From Uloborus plumipes (Eukaryota; Arthropoda; Arachnida; Araneae; Uloboridae), in assembly GCA_038373865.1 (NCBI GenBank), contig JAXGGA010002819.1, forward strand, positions 1 through 64,000: a DNA stretch of 64,000 nucleotides, read 5' to 3'. The position numbers were made by a program, and so were the translations under genes. The notes below the pieces were generated by a model, which was not told the DNA's origin, made no database searches, and worked only from the letters and a program-made list of their open reading frames with translations. Shown here piece after piece: positions 12,243 through 25,035 of the stretch. The first letter of the stretch is position 1; the number at the start of each line of letters is the position of its first letter.

Positions 12243-13559
12243 CTGAAACAGAAAAATTGAATAAGATATGAACTCCCTGTATTCTAAATTACATCATCTA
12301 AAATGTATAAAATGACTTATAAAGTAAAATTAAATAATATTTCCACCAAATTGCGTAAGCAAATCGCTAATCATAAATAACATAGATAGCGCATTTTAGC
12401 TCAGTTTCTGAAATAATATATTAAACATTAACACAGCGATATTAGGGGACAAATATTATTAAACCTATTTGCGGGATCTTTTCGTAATTAAAAATGCAGA
12501 TAAAACATAGTTTGAAGTGACTTTGATCTAAATATATCAACTGTCTCAACAAGATGATTACTGAAAACAATTACTAAATATTAATAAATATACTAAAAAC
12601 AATTCAAAACGGTCTTTTTATGTGCAGGGTCACGCTTAGAAGGTTTTTATAATACTCGTATGTAAAGAAAAATAAAATCGCATTTAAAAAGTTAAATTTA
12701 TTTTCTAAATTCTGTGTTAATGTGAAATAAGAATTTTCACAATATCGTGCAGTTTAGTTTTTGAATTTCACTCAAACGTGCGTCATTTTTCTTAAAGAAA
12801 AATTAAACTAAAAATACGAGAATGCTTCAGATAGTATGTAAGAAGTGTAATAAGAACCATTCTTTGAGCAATATTCTTATTTGAATATTAATATTAATGT
12901 ATTTGTTACTAATTCTTAACCCATGCAATACAAAAAGCACACTGATGTTCTCCAAAGCTATGAATATTTTTTATACCAAGTATCGGAAGGGAGCATAATC
13001 TACATAAAGTAAATATGAGCACTTTATCTGGCCATGATCTGACATTGAAACACTGGGCAACTTTGGATCTCTGGATTTTAGAAAAATAAATACGAATTCA
13101 AATATAAATATCTATATATATTTCTATACATATATGTACATACATTTTTGAGTTTAATTTTATTTTGTGATCTATTGGCACGTATGGTTTAATATTTTTT
13201 TTTAATTACACATCTTGCATGTATTTTAATATCTTCGTTTTTTACTACATCAAGTTAATGCATAGCTTAAAAAAACCTACACCCCTAAGCCCTAAAAATA
13301 TTACAAAGCTACCTCACAGATCTGTTTCTTCTGTTGCGTTAGTAACAAGAAACAACAGAGGGCCCAATATTGTTTCTAGATTTTCATTATGTGTTTATAA
13401 CAATGGGATTAAATTTTTCAGAGATTAAAAATGTTGATAAGTGAAGTACAAAGGCAGTTTTAAATATACATGTTCACAAAATGCAAATAACAATACATAG
13501 TTTATAAAAATAAAAATATAATAAAATACAGATATAGTATATGAATAAAGTCAACATAC

Positions 13560-13632
13560 CCCTTTTACTTGATTCCGAAGGAGCAAGAAGGTAGCATAAC
13601 AGCGTGAGAAACAAGTGACTTCTTATAAACAT
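13560..13632 (-). CDS. sDscam: Cassette 2 signal-peptide exon
   Basis: 73 coding bases, phase 1. MFIRSHLFLTLLCYLLAPSE has a short basic start and a leucine-rich core, typical of a signal peptide. The donor is GTATGTTGA. The start was chosen because the hydrophobic core follows directly. The promoter element lies about 175 bases upstream. Confidence 0.87.
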
Positions 13633-13805
13633 TCTGCGGCTTTTAAAGTATCAAAACTAGCTATAAAAATTATGTAATACATCTCTTAAGAACCATGTTA
13701 TATACATTGTAAATCGCAATTTGGGTAATAGCTACGTTACACATTTATATTTCTAGATACAGCGTCTCCTTTATAACATTCAATCGGGTTATTCCAGCAT
13801 ATAGG

Positions 13806-13825
13806 AAACTAGCGCCACGTATCGA
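13806..13825 (-). promoter_or_regulatory. Cassette 2 promoter element, CTCF-like
   Basis: The sense strand contains ATACGTGGCGCTAGTTT, the shared cassette element. A TATA-like TTATAAAG lies about 35 bases downstream (near 13771), upstream of the signal exon. Confidence 0.8.
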
Positions 13826-14384
13826 CAAAAAGGCATACTATTTTAGTTTGTATTTAAAAACAACTAAAGACACCATTATATTTATGTAGAAAACTTTTGT
13901 GCTCTTAGGTTGTAACGAGTACATTTAATATCACAAAACGCCAGAACATAGTTTTAAAAAGTATTTACACAGCGTAATCAGTAACAAAAATGTAACCTTA
14001 AAAAATACAACAGCCATATAATGCGGTATTAAATTTCTTAACAAAATTTTGAAGCAAATGAGTGTCTTTTTTTTTTTTTTCTTTTTTTTTGCTATAACAT
14101 AAAACATAAGCACCTTGGGTTTTACTCATTTCACATACTTGATTTCGATGTTATGTTTATGACATCTACTTCTATGGTGTTGTGGTTGTATTAGACATTA
14201 TAGATTGTAGAACAAACTTAAAACTTAAAATACGCAAAAGTTAAATTAATAACTAATAAATAAATATGACGAATTAATAAATCGACTATATGAAGGGAAA
14301 TATAAAGCGTTTTTTTTTCATGATTTATTAGCAGTTCATAATTTACTTGCTCATATTTTGTATTGTACAACAGTACTCTCTTAC
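13826..14384 (-). other. Spacer between cassette 3 and cassette 2
   Basis: A short AT-rich spacer with a pyrimidine tract at about 14067-14090. I see no exon or transposon. Confidence 0.6.
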
Positions 14385-14531
14385 CATGAATTATTACTTT
14401 AGACGATTTTCTTAAACTTTCACCAATGCCATTTTCTACGTTACATACATACTCTCCTGCATGCTGTGTATTTATACTTTGAATTGTGAGGTTTCCATTG
14501 ACTGCTTGTTTAAGAATTGTTGTTCCTTTTC
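14385..14531 (-). CDS. sDscam: Cassette 3 Ig2b exon
   Basis: 147 bp, phase 1-1. It starts GKGTTILKQAVNGNLTI, carries the cysteine in AGEYVCNVENGIG and ends KVIIHG. Acceptor TTTTCAG, donor GTAAGAGAG. It sits only about 180 bp from the inserted Tc1-like transposon. Confidence 0.93.
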
Positions 14532-14676
14532 CTGAAAACAAAAAGTTAAAAGCATTTAAATTAGTAAAAAAGGAAAATTTTACTATGATGATCTTTCTGA
14601 GAAAAAAAAGCAGAATTAGGGAATATAAAAAAAGTAAAGAATTTTTTTACTTGTTTGTGTTAAAACATAAAATTAA

Positions 14677-14681
<5 letters not shown>

Positions 14682-14712
<31 letters not shown>
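14682..14712. repeat. (TA)n tract at left edge of Tc1-like insertion
   Basis: About 15 TA units immediately precede the transposon end. A matching tract lies on the other side (16128-16172), so the element sits inside a TA microsatellite. Confidence 0.9.
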
Positions 14713-14713
<1 letters not shown>

Positions 14714-16124
14714 TGCTCGACATTGAAAATGCAACACCAAGAAGGAGTGGTCAGAAATTGATGAAATTTGGTAAGAAGACAGAGACAGCATGGAACAATA
14801 AGTGATATTTATTTCAAAATAAATAAGCAAAATTTAGAGCGAGGACGGCGTCGGGTCAGTAAGAAGTAGGACCACCGCGGACAGCGATGCACGAAGAAAC
14901 ACGTCTAGGCATGGAGTCAATAAGCCTGCGGATGGTGTCCTGAGGGATGGCACTCCATTCCCTTTCAACCATTTGCCACAGTTCGTCCTCTGAACGAGGC
15001 AGTGGCAGGTTCTGCAAACGGCTTCCAATCACGTCCCACACATGTTCGATTGGTGACAAGTCAGGAGAGTATGGTGGCCAGGAAAGCATCTGTACACCTC
15101 GTAGAGCATGTTGGCTGTTTCGAGCATGAGGCCGGGTGTTATCCTGTTGAAAAATTGCATTTGGCAGACCCTGAAGGTAGAGGATTGCCACCGGCCGCAG
15201 TACATTATCTACATATCGTTGGGCCGTCATAGTGCCCCGAATACAAACTAGAGGTGATGCGGAATTGTAAGCAATAGCGCCCCAAACCATTATGCCACGT
15301 TGTCGCGCTGTGGGGCGTTCCACAGTTACTGCCGGATTCGATCTTGCTCCACGTCGACGCCACACACGTATGCGATGACTATCGCTGGACAAACAGAAGC
15401 GGGATTCATCTGAGAACACTACGGTTTGCCATTCTGCCATCCACGTCGCTCTGGTCCGGCACCATTCCAAACGTTGGAGTCTGTGCTGTGAGGTCAATGG
15501 CAGTCTTCTTAGCGGGCGCCGTGATTGCAGGCCACGTGCAACCAGTCGACGGGAAATGGTTCTGGTCGACACAGGAACATCCAGGGTACCTTGCACGTGC
15601 TGCAGAATCGACGTACAAGTGACTTGCGGGTCCGCCACAGCTTGTCGGTGAATCCGTCGATCCAAGCGGTCTGACGTCACTCTGGCTGCACCTGCACCCC
15701 TCAATGTGGCTACATTTCCTCTTTTCAACCATCTCCGACACAGCCGATGCACAGTGCTTGCATCCATGTGGGTATCAGCTGCAATTTGACGTATGGACCA
15801 GCCTCCCCTTCTCAGTCCGATCACCATACCCTTTGTAAAGTCGTCTATATGCTGGAAGTGTCTTCGTTGAGGACGGCGTGGCATTTTCTCCTATCACACG
15901 TATCCTTCGAGACAGAAACCAAATTTCTCCGATAATTAGTCTGGCAGAAAAACCAACATGAACATAGCCCACTTTTCAACTTCATTCTCTTATATCTTAC
16001 TTCACGTGCGTCGGAGAGCTGCGCATTTCATATCATTTGCATAACTCAGTGACGTGCGTCTATGGTAAAATTTGCATGAATTTCTGACTACTCCTTCTTG
16101 GTGTTGCATTTTCAATGTCGAGCA

Positions 16125-16125
<1 letters not shown>
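14713..16125 (-). mobile_element. Tc1-like DNA transposon, apparently full length
   Basis: A 1.41-kb element bounded by imperfect inverted repeats of about 47 bases that share CTGCTCGACATTGAAAATGC and continue GGAGTrGTCAGAAATT, with one substitution in the shared part. It encloses one long transposase frame on the minus strand. The insertion lies within (TA)n, as expected for a TA-targeting family. It is much more GC-rich than the surrounding intron, which suggests horizontal or recent arrival. Confidence 0.92.
14856..15884 (-). CDS. Tc1-family transposase, intact 342-residue frame
   Basis: The protein cuts and pastes its own transposon DNA at TA sites. Residues about 14-55 form a helix-turn-helix (GWSIRQIAADTHMDASTVHR), followed by a second DNA-binding segment. 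The DDE catalytic residues are visible: Asp159 in VVFSDESRF, Asp248 in FQQDNTRPH and Glu280 in SPDLSPIEHVWD. Only 31 residues separate the last two, against the usual 34 in Tc1, which may mean a small internal deletion or a distinct subfamily. Length is typical, with no stop or frameshift. It is oriented like the host gene, inside its intron. Confidence 0.93.
   Translation of the reverse strand: MPRRPQRRHFQHIDDFTKGMVIGLRRGGWSIRQIAADTHMDASTVHRLCRRWLKRGNVATLRGAGAARVTSDRLDRRIHRQAVADPQVTCTSILQHVQGTLDVPVSTRTISRRLVARGLQSRRPLRRLPLTSQHRLQRLEWCRTRATWMAEWQTVVFSDESRFCLSSDSHRIRVWRRRGARSNPAVTVERPTARQRGIMVWGAIAYNSASPLVCIRGTMTAQRYVDNVLRPVAILYLQGLPNAIFQQDNTRPHARNSQHALRGVQMLSWPPYSPDLSPIEHVWDVIGSRLQNLPLPRSEDELWQMVEREWSAIPQDTIRRLIDSMPRRVSSCIAVRGGPTSY

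Positions 16126-16127
<2 letters not shown>

Positions 16128-16172
<45 letters not shown>
16128..16172. repeat. (TA)n tract
   Basis: About 22 TA units between the Tc1-like element and the following fold-back element. Confidence 0.92.
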
Positions 16173-16176
<4 letters not shown>

Positions 16177-17016
16177 AAACAAATAAAAAATAATAATAAT
16201 GAAATAGAAAATGGCACATTAGGAGAAGTGAAAGGACAAAGGTTGAATCCAGAGCTCATCAGCCGTGGGGGATTCAAGAGTGGTCGAAAGACCAAAAAAT
16301 TTAAAAATAAACTATAGAGAGGATGTTTTAGTTCAAAATATGCAGTCTACAGATCTTCATTGGGCAAAAAAGCACCAATGTGAGCCTGCAAACCGCACAT
16401 TAGAACAAAAACCTAAAATTAAAAGCAGGGGTTTCGCCTCGACCGATTAGGAATAAAATTAATAAAAGGAAATAATAATAGGAATAAAAATAAGGTAAAT
16501 CCGTGTCCAAAAAACAAATCCTAATACGTTCCGGTCTACCATTTACACGTGCGGTAGACCGGAACGTATTAGGATTTGTTTTTTGGACACGGATTTACCT
16601 TATTTTTTGACAACTGGACTGCCTCCTGATTTGCTGGATATGATTTTGGATTTTGTCGCACGGAACTTCAGGTGAGATGTTTTTATTTTCACAGCAGGAC
16701 CGTACTGTGGGTGGCCGGTTTTTGGGAATTTTATTCCTAATCGGTCGAGGCGAAACCCCTGCTTTTAATTTTAAGTTTTTGTTCTAATGTGCGGTTTGCA
16801 GGCTCACATTGGTGCTTTTTTGCCCAATGAAGATCTGTAGACTGCATATTTTGAACTAAAACATCCTCTCTATAGTTTATTTTTAAATTTTTTGGTCTTT
16901 CGACCACTCTTGAATCCCCCACGGCTGATGAGCTCTGGATTCAACCTTTCTCCTTTCACTTCTCCTAATGTGCCATTTTCTATTTCATTATTATTATTTT
17001 TTATTTGTTTTATTAT
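16170..17016. mobile_element. Fold-back element with nested palindrome
   Basis: Two inverted arms of about 290 bp (16170-16460 and 16727-17016) are nearly identical; both encode the same 61-residue shadow frame except for one residue. The spacer contains a second, perfect palindrome with 51-bp arms at 16490-16540 and 16553-16603 around a 12-base loop. Sequence at about 16584-16673 is weakly coding-like and ends in a stop. I do not recognise the family. Confidence 0.85.
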
Positions 17017-17099
17017 ATACTTGGCTTTGTAGTTTAGCTGCTTTGCGCATCTATGGGCTTTTGGTGTGGTCTCTTCGTTTTTTCTTCGTACAATTCTGT

Positions 17100-17104
<5 letters not shown>

Positions 17105-17152
<48 letters not shown>
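17105..17152. repeat. (TA)n tract
   Basis: About 24 TA units bordering the MITE on its left. Confidence 0.92.
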
Positions 17153-18319
<1,167 letters not shown>

Positions 18320-18946
18320 GAAAAAAGTGGGAAAAATTTAGCAGAGATAATTTTTATCTATATAATTGCTATTATTAAAAAAAGAAATATTCTTGCTCTT
18401 AAGTAGAACCCTGCTGGAACAAAATTTTTAATTTCTTTATCAACTATATCTTTGAACTTAAAAAAAAAAAAACTTTAAAAATGAATTGCAGAAAAATTTG
18501 GATTTAGTTCCTCCTAAATTATAACGGCAGAGCGGGTAAAAACTGCACTTTTCGTCTCCCTCAGAACCCTTTTTTCCCTTTCGGTACTACGTTTCCCTTT
18601 CAGAAAATCCTGTAATCTTTTTGAGTACGTTCTATGTTCTTTCGGGGGAGACCGAATTTTTTTAAGCATCCTCAGGCCGACAAAAAAAAAAACTTAATGC
18701 CCCAAGTATTCAACAAATTTGGCTTTGGAAATACTGAATCGTTTCTGCTACCTTTATTGTTACGAATCAGCAATAAAAAGGAAAATACTGTACACTTGTT
18801 CACTACTACCTTTATACAACTTTCCCTTAAAATTATTCTCTGTTTTGCGGTTAAAATATTTTCTTATTCTCATCAAAAATAGACGTTTAAAATCCGTGCA
18901 GATTAATAATTACATAAATATAAATATTTAAAAAAAATTGCCTTAC

Positions 18947-19066
18947 CATTTATTTTTGTCCATGTGTATTTTGGCAGTGGAAGACCATCTGCTTGACAAA
19001 GTAGGAAAACTTCCTCTCCTTCCATTGCTTCAATATCTTTTGGTTCAATCTTCCATCGAGGAGGGG
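18947..19066 (-). CDS. sDscam: Cassette 3 Ig2a exon
   Basis: 120 bp, phase 1-1. It starts APPRWKIEPKDIEAMEGE, has the cysteine in VFLLCQADG and tryptophan in KYTWTKIN, and ends at a GTAAGGCAA donor. The preceding acceptor is the weak-looking AATAAG. Its partner exon is 4.4 kb away because of the transposon insertions. Confidence 0.92.
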
Positions 19067-19232
19067 CTTATTTTAAAAATTAAACTTAGAATAAACTTTT
19101 TTATATGAATTTTTCTTCTCAATGCAAACTATTAAACATAGAAACATAGATAAACGATAGCGTTCAATATGAACAACAATTACTTCCTTTGTACTTATGT
19201 AATAGTACTAATATATTTTCTAAATTTTGATA

Positions 19233-20531
19233 TACCGTAAAATGGGGTGTATAGGAACAGCTGGGTCAATCGGAATGAAACTTCCCGACCGTACAACGAA
19301 ATTCTTTATAAATAAACTATTGGGTACTTTTCACCATGAATTTTTTTCTTAGTAAGGTAAGATCATAGGGAGTAGGAAAAAATTACTTTTGTCAATCTGG
19401 CAACGCTATTGGCTTCTAAGGAGGGCTGCACGTGGAACGCTAGAAAACATCACATTTCCATAGACTGCAAAACTTCATATGCAAGATCAAACCTTCTTAT
19501 ATTTAAAAACTAAGAGTGGTATGTTTCAATTATACATGTATCTGAACAACAGAATACCGCATTAGAATTTACATTTTTTATAAATTGTGTCATAAAAATG
19601 AAGAATTCTGAAAAATGGCATAGAGAAAAAATTTGCGGGGTGAATCGGAACACTTAGTTCTGCTATTCCAATTCAAACTTATTTGAAGGAAACTGCTTGA
19701 AAAATCAAGATTCTAACCCCAATTCTTCTAATCAAGACAAGGACAAGGTTTTATTACTGTTTATTCCTTCTCGTGAGCAATTAGATCTTAGAATGATAAA
19801 CAGTTGCAGATTTCAAAAGATTTTTTCTCCAGGAGACTTCTTTTTACTTAAAATACGAGGGGGAAAGTCACATAGACTTTATGTAGTAAAAATCCAGCAC
19901 ACAGTCAGTGATTAATAAGTGAAAAAATCTTTCAGGACAATCCCCGAAACTCAGAGATTTTAAGAAACTAAAGAAAATGGAAGAGTGTATCCCAGGAGAT
20001 GTTATGAAAAAACTTAAGCCAAGTCACAACTGCTAGTTTTAAGGACAAGTACATATTTGTGGACGACATGAGTGACTTCCATTCATGTTAAATCTTTGTA
20101 TTTCAATTCAAAAGCATTTCTTAAAATTACTTTTCATTTTTCATAAGTTCAAATATTATTTTGAATTTTGACAAATTATACACGTTTACTGGTATTGAAA
20201 TTATGCATTTATTTGACAGTAATTGTTTGTTCTTATTCTCCCCCATCAATATTACTCATTTTGTGAGACCTATTACAGGTTAAATTGAAAAAAAAATAAA
20301 AATTTTAACAAGTGTTCCGATTGACCCCTATCAGCGGGGTGATTCGGAACACCCATAATTTCCTATATATTTTAATAATAATTTTTCAAAATGCTTTGTC
20401 TTCGCTTGGAATATCAAAAGTAAAGCAAGACCGAAGTTTTTACCCAAAAAATCAAATTAAAAAAAAATCTTTTAACTACTTTTTTTACAATCAAAGCTGA
20501 AAAGTGTTCCGATTCACCCCATTTTACGGTA
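19233..20531. mobile_element. 1.3-kb non-autonomous element with TACCGTAAAATGGGGTG ends
   Basis: Perfect 17-base inverted ends, TACCGTAAAATGGGGTG and its complement. The phrase GGGGTGAATCGGAACA or its complement recurs internally near 19636, 20313 (as an inverted pair) and 20504. There is no transposase. The outer end resembles that of the 1341-1572 element. Confidence 0.8.
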
Positions 20532-21560
20532 CTCATTACACACACACGTGTTTGAGGGAAGGGCTCCTACTTACCCCGTAGTTTTCCCGAGAAGGGGTAA
20601 GTGGGTCACCTCATAATAGTATAGCTTTTAAAATGAAAAATGAATCTGATAAAGAAATTTCTAAGATGAAATAAAAGATAATTATTAAAACTTAGAAAGA
20701 ATTAATAGCTCAGCTACACAAACTTGTTCAGCTACACAAAACATTAGCTTGTAACTATGTATTTGTAAAAATTGCATAAAAAACAACCATAAAGTATTAT
20801 GTAGCTCTAATATTAGAAAATGATACAAATGGAAAAACTACTGCTGAATTTGCTAAAAAGAGTAGAAAAAGCTACTTTTTATTTCTTTGATGCAGATGAT
20901 GTTAGAATTATAGCTGAGGATGAAGTGATAACTCTCTGCCAGCTAACTTTAAATAGACGCTGCCATTGAGTGTTTTCATTTTTTCTCAACTTATAGCTTT
21001 ATCTATTTTACCAAAATCGATGTTAATCGACCCTATTATATTTATTTAACACTAATTTATATGTAAAAGCAAAATATGTGCCTAAGGTCTTTTATTGAAT
21101 TCCACAGATGCATCTGTTTTGTATTTCCGAAAATTATAAAACCCCATTTTACGGTTTATAATTTTCTGTCATACAGATTTATGAAAATAGATATCTCGTT
21201 AATGGATACCCTCATTAAAAAATATTAATTACTAAAATGTTACATAAGTTCATCAAGTAAGACCCACAAACCCCCAATTTTATATGCTCGATTTAAATTT
21301 AAATAAATAGCGTGTGGCCCACTTATTCTTCCTAATTGGTAAGTGGGGCACACTTGTCATTTTTTAAGAATTATAATCATTAAAAATATTTAAAGCATTG
21401 TTTTGGAAACAATGATGAACTTGTTTTTATCAATAATGTCTAATATCAAATAAGTCAATAAGTTTAAATTATTTTGTTTCAAAACTTTTGTATAAGGCTG
21501 CAAAAGTGAACTGTTTGAAAAAAGGGTCCCACTATTCTGAACCAACCTTGCTTGAAAATT
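20532..21560. mobile_element. Related transposon debris
   Basis: It contains ACCCCATTTTACGG (near 21139), which matches the end of the neighbouring element, and TAAGTGGGGCACAC / GGCCCACTTA phrases near 20598 and 21312-21355. I could not define clean boundaries. Confidence 0.35.
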
Positions 21561-21758
21561 ACATTATTCAAATATTTCTGAATTTTTCAACAGGTTTACT
21601 TTTATAACAATGAAAAATGTAATAATTTCTCTGTGCATCTACTTGATTGACATTTTAGGAGCGCTAGATATTTCAACCTGAGAGTAAGGAGAAAATTAAA
21701 TAAGATTCTATGCATACAAAATAAGTATAATAAAAGGACAACAAAAAAAAATTCTTAC

Positions 21759-22040
21759 CTTCAACTTCTAGTACAGCAGAATGCATATTTTTTCCAAACG
21801 AATTAGATACCAAGCATGTATAATTTCCAGAATCTTTCGGGGAAACCGGATCTATCGTTAAAGCTGACATGTCATCGAGTGTTTTTATTTTTATGTTTCC
21901 AGTTTCTGATAAAATTTTATTATTTTTAGACCACTTAAACGTTAACGGCGGTGTCCCTTGTTTCAGAAAGCAGGCGACGGATGTTTTTTCCTGAATTTGA
22001 ACCATTGTTGGAAAAGCAAATGGTGAAATTTTGGGAGCAT
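21759..22040 (-). CDS. sDscam: Cassette 3 Ig1 exon
   Basis: 282 bp, phase 1-1. It starts DAPKISPFAFP and has cysteines in TSVACFLK and GNYTCLVS, with tryptophan in TFKWSKNN. It ends LEVEG before GTAAGAATT. Acceptor CTTTTAG. Confidence 0.94.
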
Positions 22041-22834
22041 CTAAAAGCAAATAACATAAATTATGCACACGAATACTTAAAATGCATTTTAAATTAGCCA
22101 ATAAGCTATTTAAAGCAGAAAAGCGTTTAAAAAATAGTTCACATGAATGAGAAAAGTTGTCTCTCGAAAACAAGAACATAATGCTAAAACTATATAATTT
22201 ATTATTACATTTTATGTAAATGTTTTCAGTTATTAGGACAGGGGAAAAATCGTTTATTGATTCATTTATTTAAGGTTTTATTTAGTACTGCGTTAGATAT
22301 TCACTTTCTCAGTAGCAATAAAACAAAACCCAGATTTATTTACAGTACATATATTATTAGTTTAATATTTGTCTTTTATACGGTGATTTTTCTTAATAAT
22401 ATTTCTATAATGGTAATAATAATCTAATAAATTGTATGGATTTATTTTAATCATATAAAAGAGTAAACGAATAAATAATGGTATGTATTTTTGATATTCA
22501 TTTCCTTAATTTCTTGCTAGACCAAAACCATGCATCTTGTTTAAAGATTGCGATTGGGATTTTTAAACAAAATTTAGAAGCACAATAAAAGTAGTTTAAA
22601 ACTGTTTTATTTCTTGAGCATATTTTCCTTCAATATATATATTAAACAGAGAGAGATGAGAGTAAATAACTATATTAAGATGACGTAATTCAATAAAGAA
22701 TTTGAAGAACATATACATAAATTTTTGCTATCCAAATAAATGCAATATTATTTTAAAACTTTTTTCACGTAAAGAGCTCAAGAATATATAAATAATTTAT
22801 AGAGTTATTAGAAAAATGAAATAAATTTACTTAC

Positions 22835-22907
22835 CTGAACCAAAGCATTGTTCCACTATCCATATAAGTGAAGTGAGTTTGAATATCTTCTGGAACGCAG
22901 GTTGCAT
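22835..22907 (-). CDS. sDscam: Cassette 3 signal-peptide exon
   Basis: 73 coding bases, phase 1. MQPAFQKIFKLTSLIWIVEQ followed by CFGSG: a basic start, a moderate hydrophobic core and a plausible small-residue cleavage region. Donor GTAAGTAAA. The promoter element lies about 155 bases upstream. Confidence 0.85.
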
Positions 22908-23058
22908 TCTTTTTTTAAGAAATCTTTGATTTCTTGAAGATCAGTTAATAACCACTTTCAAATAAGTCTCTGCTATTCGTTCTTTAATACGACCAACACA
23001 GTTTAGTACCATGGCGTCAAAATGCGTTTTGTTGTTAACCAACTTTGCGAGGGCTCGG

Positions 23059-23079
23059 AATCGCAGCGCCACATCACGG
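23059..23079 (-). promoter_or_regulatory. Cassette 3 promoter element, CTCF-like
   Basis: The sense strand reads CCGTGATGTGGCGCTGCGAT. It keeps CC, the AYGTGGCGCT core and the spacing, but the flank is GCGAT instead of AGTTG. That makes it an informative natural variant. Confidence 0.75.
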
Positions 23080-24864
23080 CAATAAGAGAAACCATTTGAA
23101 AAAATATAATTTAATCGAACGAAGAGTGATACTTAAATGGTAGTTATTAGTATTTCAGTTCACAAATATGGGAGAATAAATTTGTTAGTTGAATATGCAT
23201 TTAATAGTAAAATTAAAATAAATTCTTGTAAAAGTAATATTCGTTAACTTTTCTAGGTTCATTACATGTTTTAATAATCAGGCGCGAGAAAAATACATTT
23301 ACAATCAAATTAAACAGTTTGCAGTTATGAAAGAGCTACGTAGCATTAAATTAACCTGAAAACAAGCTAACACATAATAAGTGTTAATAATTCATAACGC
23401 ATAAGTGTTTTTATCGATATGTACATAACTTATTGTTTTTTTTAACCAAGCAATACATTTTAATAAATTAAAAATGATGTACATAGCAATGGTGTCTGGT
23501 TTTGCAAATCGGTTGTGGTGTTTAGGTATAATCGAATAAGGAAAATGAAAACTAATACAGGGTTTACATACATATCAAGCATTAAACTTAATGGAAACGA
23601 TTTTTTTTTTTTTTTCAAAAGAAAAAATGACTAAACTCATCAAATATTATAATTTTTCAAGTTTTTGCTCTGCAAATAATAAATCAATGCCATGTTTATT
23701 CAGACAATCACGTAAATAGTAAAAGTGTTTTAACTGAAGTGTAAGAGAAATGTGGGGTGGAACACCCACAAAATGTGCGATGTGCTTATGACCTCACAAG
23801 CCTTTTGGAGGGCACTGCACAACCGTAGCACCTCCAGAGAACGTGCCTGTGTAATGTTCTTTCTTTTGCAAGTGTTACAAGAATTCACTCAAATGCATAT
23901 ACACAGAATATCGTACTTAACCACAGAACTTCCATTTTTGGTGTTTATTATGACAATTCTATAAAGACTGGTGTGTGTGTTTAAATTGAAACTCACTGTA
24001 TTTGTGAAACAACAAAAGAATCGTTCATCTGATTAATAAAATTGGTTAAATTGAGCAGTTCATCTGAAGAATGCTTCTTCGTTAAAGTACTCCATGGTGA
24101 TTAGAAAGAAATTGGTAGTGAAATTTTATTATACTGAGCAATTATCTCTTAATAAAAGTCATAAAAGTCAACAAAATACTAAAAGTAAGACTATCTTGGC
24201 TTCAACATTTATGTGTACCATTTTTTTTCAGTTGCAAACAGAAATCTTTCTCCTTATCATTAATCTCGTTTTGAAAAATGAATCTCTAAGCTAACTGCAA
24301 TTATTTTTTTGAACACAACTAAAATTTGCTTGCTTTTTTAATTTAAGTTGTGTTGAAGCGATGAACTGATTATATATATATTCCATATTTTGTATACCGT
24401 TCGACTGTTAGAAACATATGCTAAATACAAAAATATTTGTCGAAGGACTAGCTTTAGTCTAATAATATCCACTTAGTAGCTGCGATTGAAAGTAGTGATT
24501 TCTGCAAGAAATAGTGGATTGTAATACCATAAAATCAGAACCGAATACAGCGCATAAAAGAGTATTCTTTCACTCTCATATTATGATTGTCTGATATAGT
24601 CCATTACCGAAAAAATAACTCTACAAACGTAAGTCTTGAACTTGACAGGTAACTAGCAAAGCATTACGCATACAAATAGACAAAAGGTGTTCACGACAAT
24701 AGATTCAATTATACAATAGTTGCACATTTACTACGAGTTTACATAAATACAAAAACACTCCTGATAGTCACTTAAACAAATGCTGTAAAAAAGAAATAAA
24801 ACGTTGTATGAAAATGTAAATTAGAAACCATAAGTTTCAATAATATTTATTTTGTTCATTTTAC
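23080..24864 (-). other. Spacer between cassette 4 and cassette 3
   Basis: 1.8 kb of AT-rich sequence. A T tract lies near 23600-23616. The plus-strand frame at 23752-23964 shows no recognisable domain and I do not call it. I see no exon here. Confidence 0.55.
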
Positions 24865-25035
24865 CATGAACTACCAAGGAGGCCGTTTTATGCAGTCTTT
24901 CACCAACTTCATTATTTACTTCACATACGTAAGTGCCTTCGTGTTCCTTCAAAACTGGGTTCAGAGAAAGTGAACCGTTTATAATTCCCTTATTTTTGTA
25001 CATAACAGTCGAAACTTCCTGTTTTTGAGCAGGAC
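24865..25035 (-). CDS. sDscam: Cassette 4 Ig2b exon
   Basis: 171 bp, phase 1-1, the longest Ig2b. It starts GPAQKQEVSTVMYKNKG, reaches NGSLSLNP, has the cysteine in EGTYVCEVNNEVG and ends LVVHG. The additional residues all lie at the start, between the splice junction and the NGSL strand. Donor GTAAAATGA. Confidence 0.93.

Larger units (their letters stand above)
8993..13825 (-). other. sDscam: Cassette 2
   Basis: A complete four-exon cassette with a good promoter element. The Ig1-Ig2a intron (9713-11957) is 2.2 kb of AT-rich sequence with A tracts near 10290-10310 and 10770-10790. The signal-Ig1 intron (12243-13559) has a short TA-rich patch near 13110-13140. I see no transposon in either. 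The Ig2 intron is 453 bp. Confidence 0.9.

Noticed and set aside
15002..15741. Several 60-110 residue frames across the Tc1-like element
   Set aside because: They are shadow frames of the 342-residue transposase on the opposite strand or in other frames.
19697..19915. 72-residue plus-strand frame inside the 19.2-kb element
   Set aside because: It lies within a non-autonomous element, has no conserved motif and looks incidental.
23752..23964. 70-residue plus-strand frame beginning MGWNTHKMCDV
   Set aside because: No recognisable domain, no splice context and no homologous copy in the window; likely chance.
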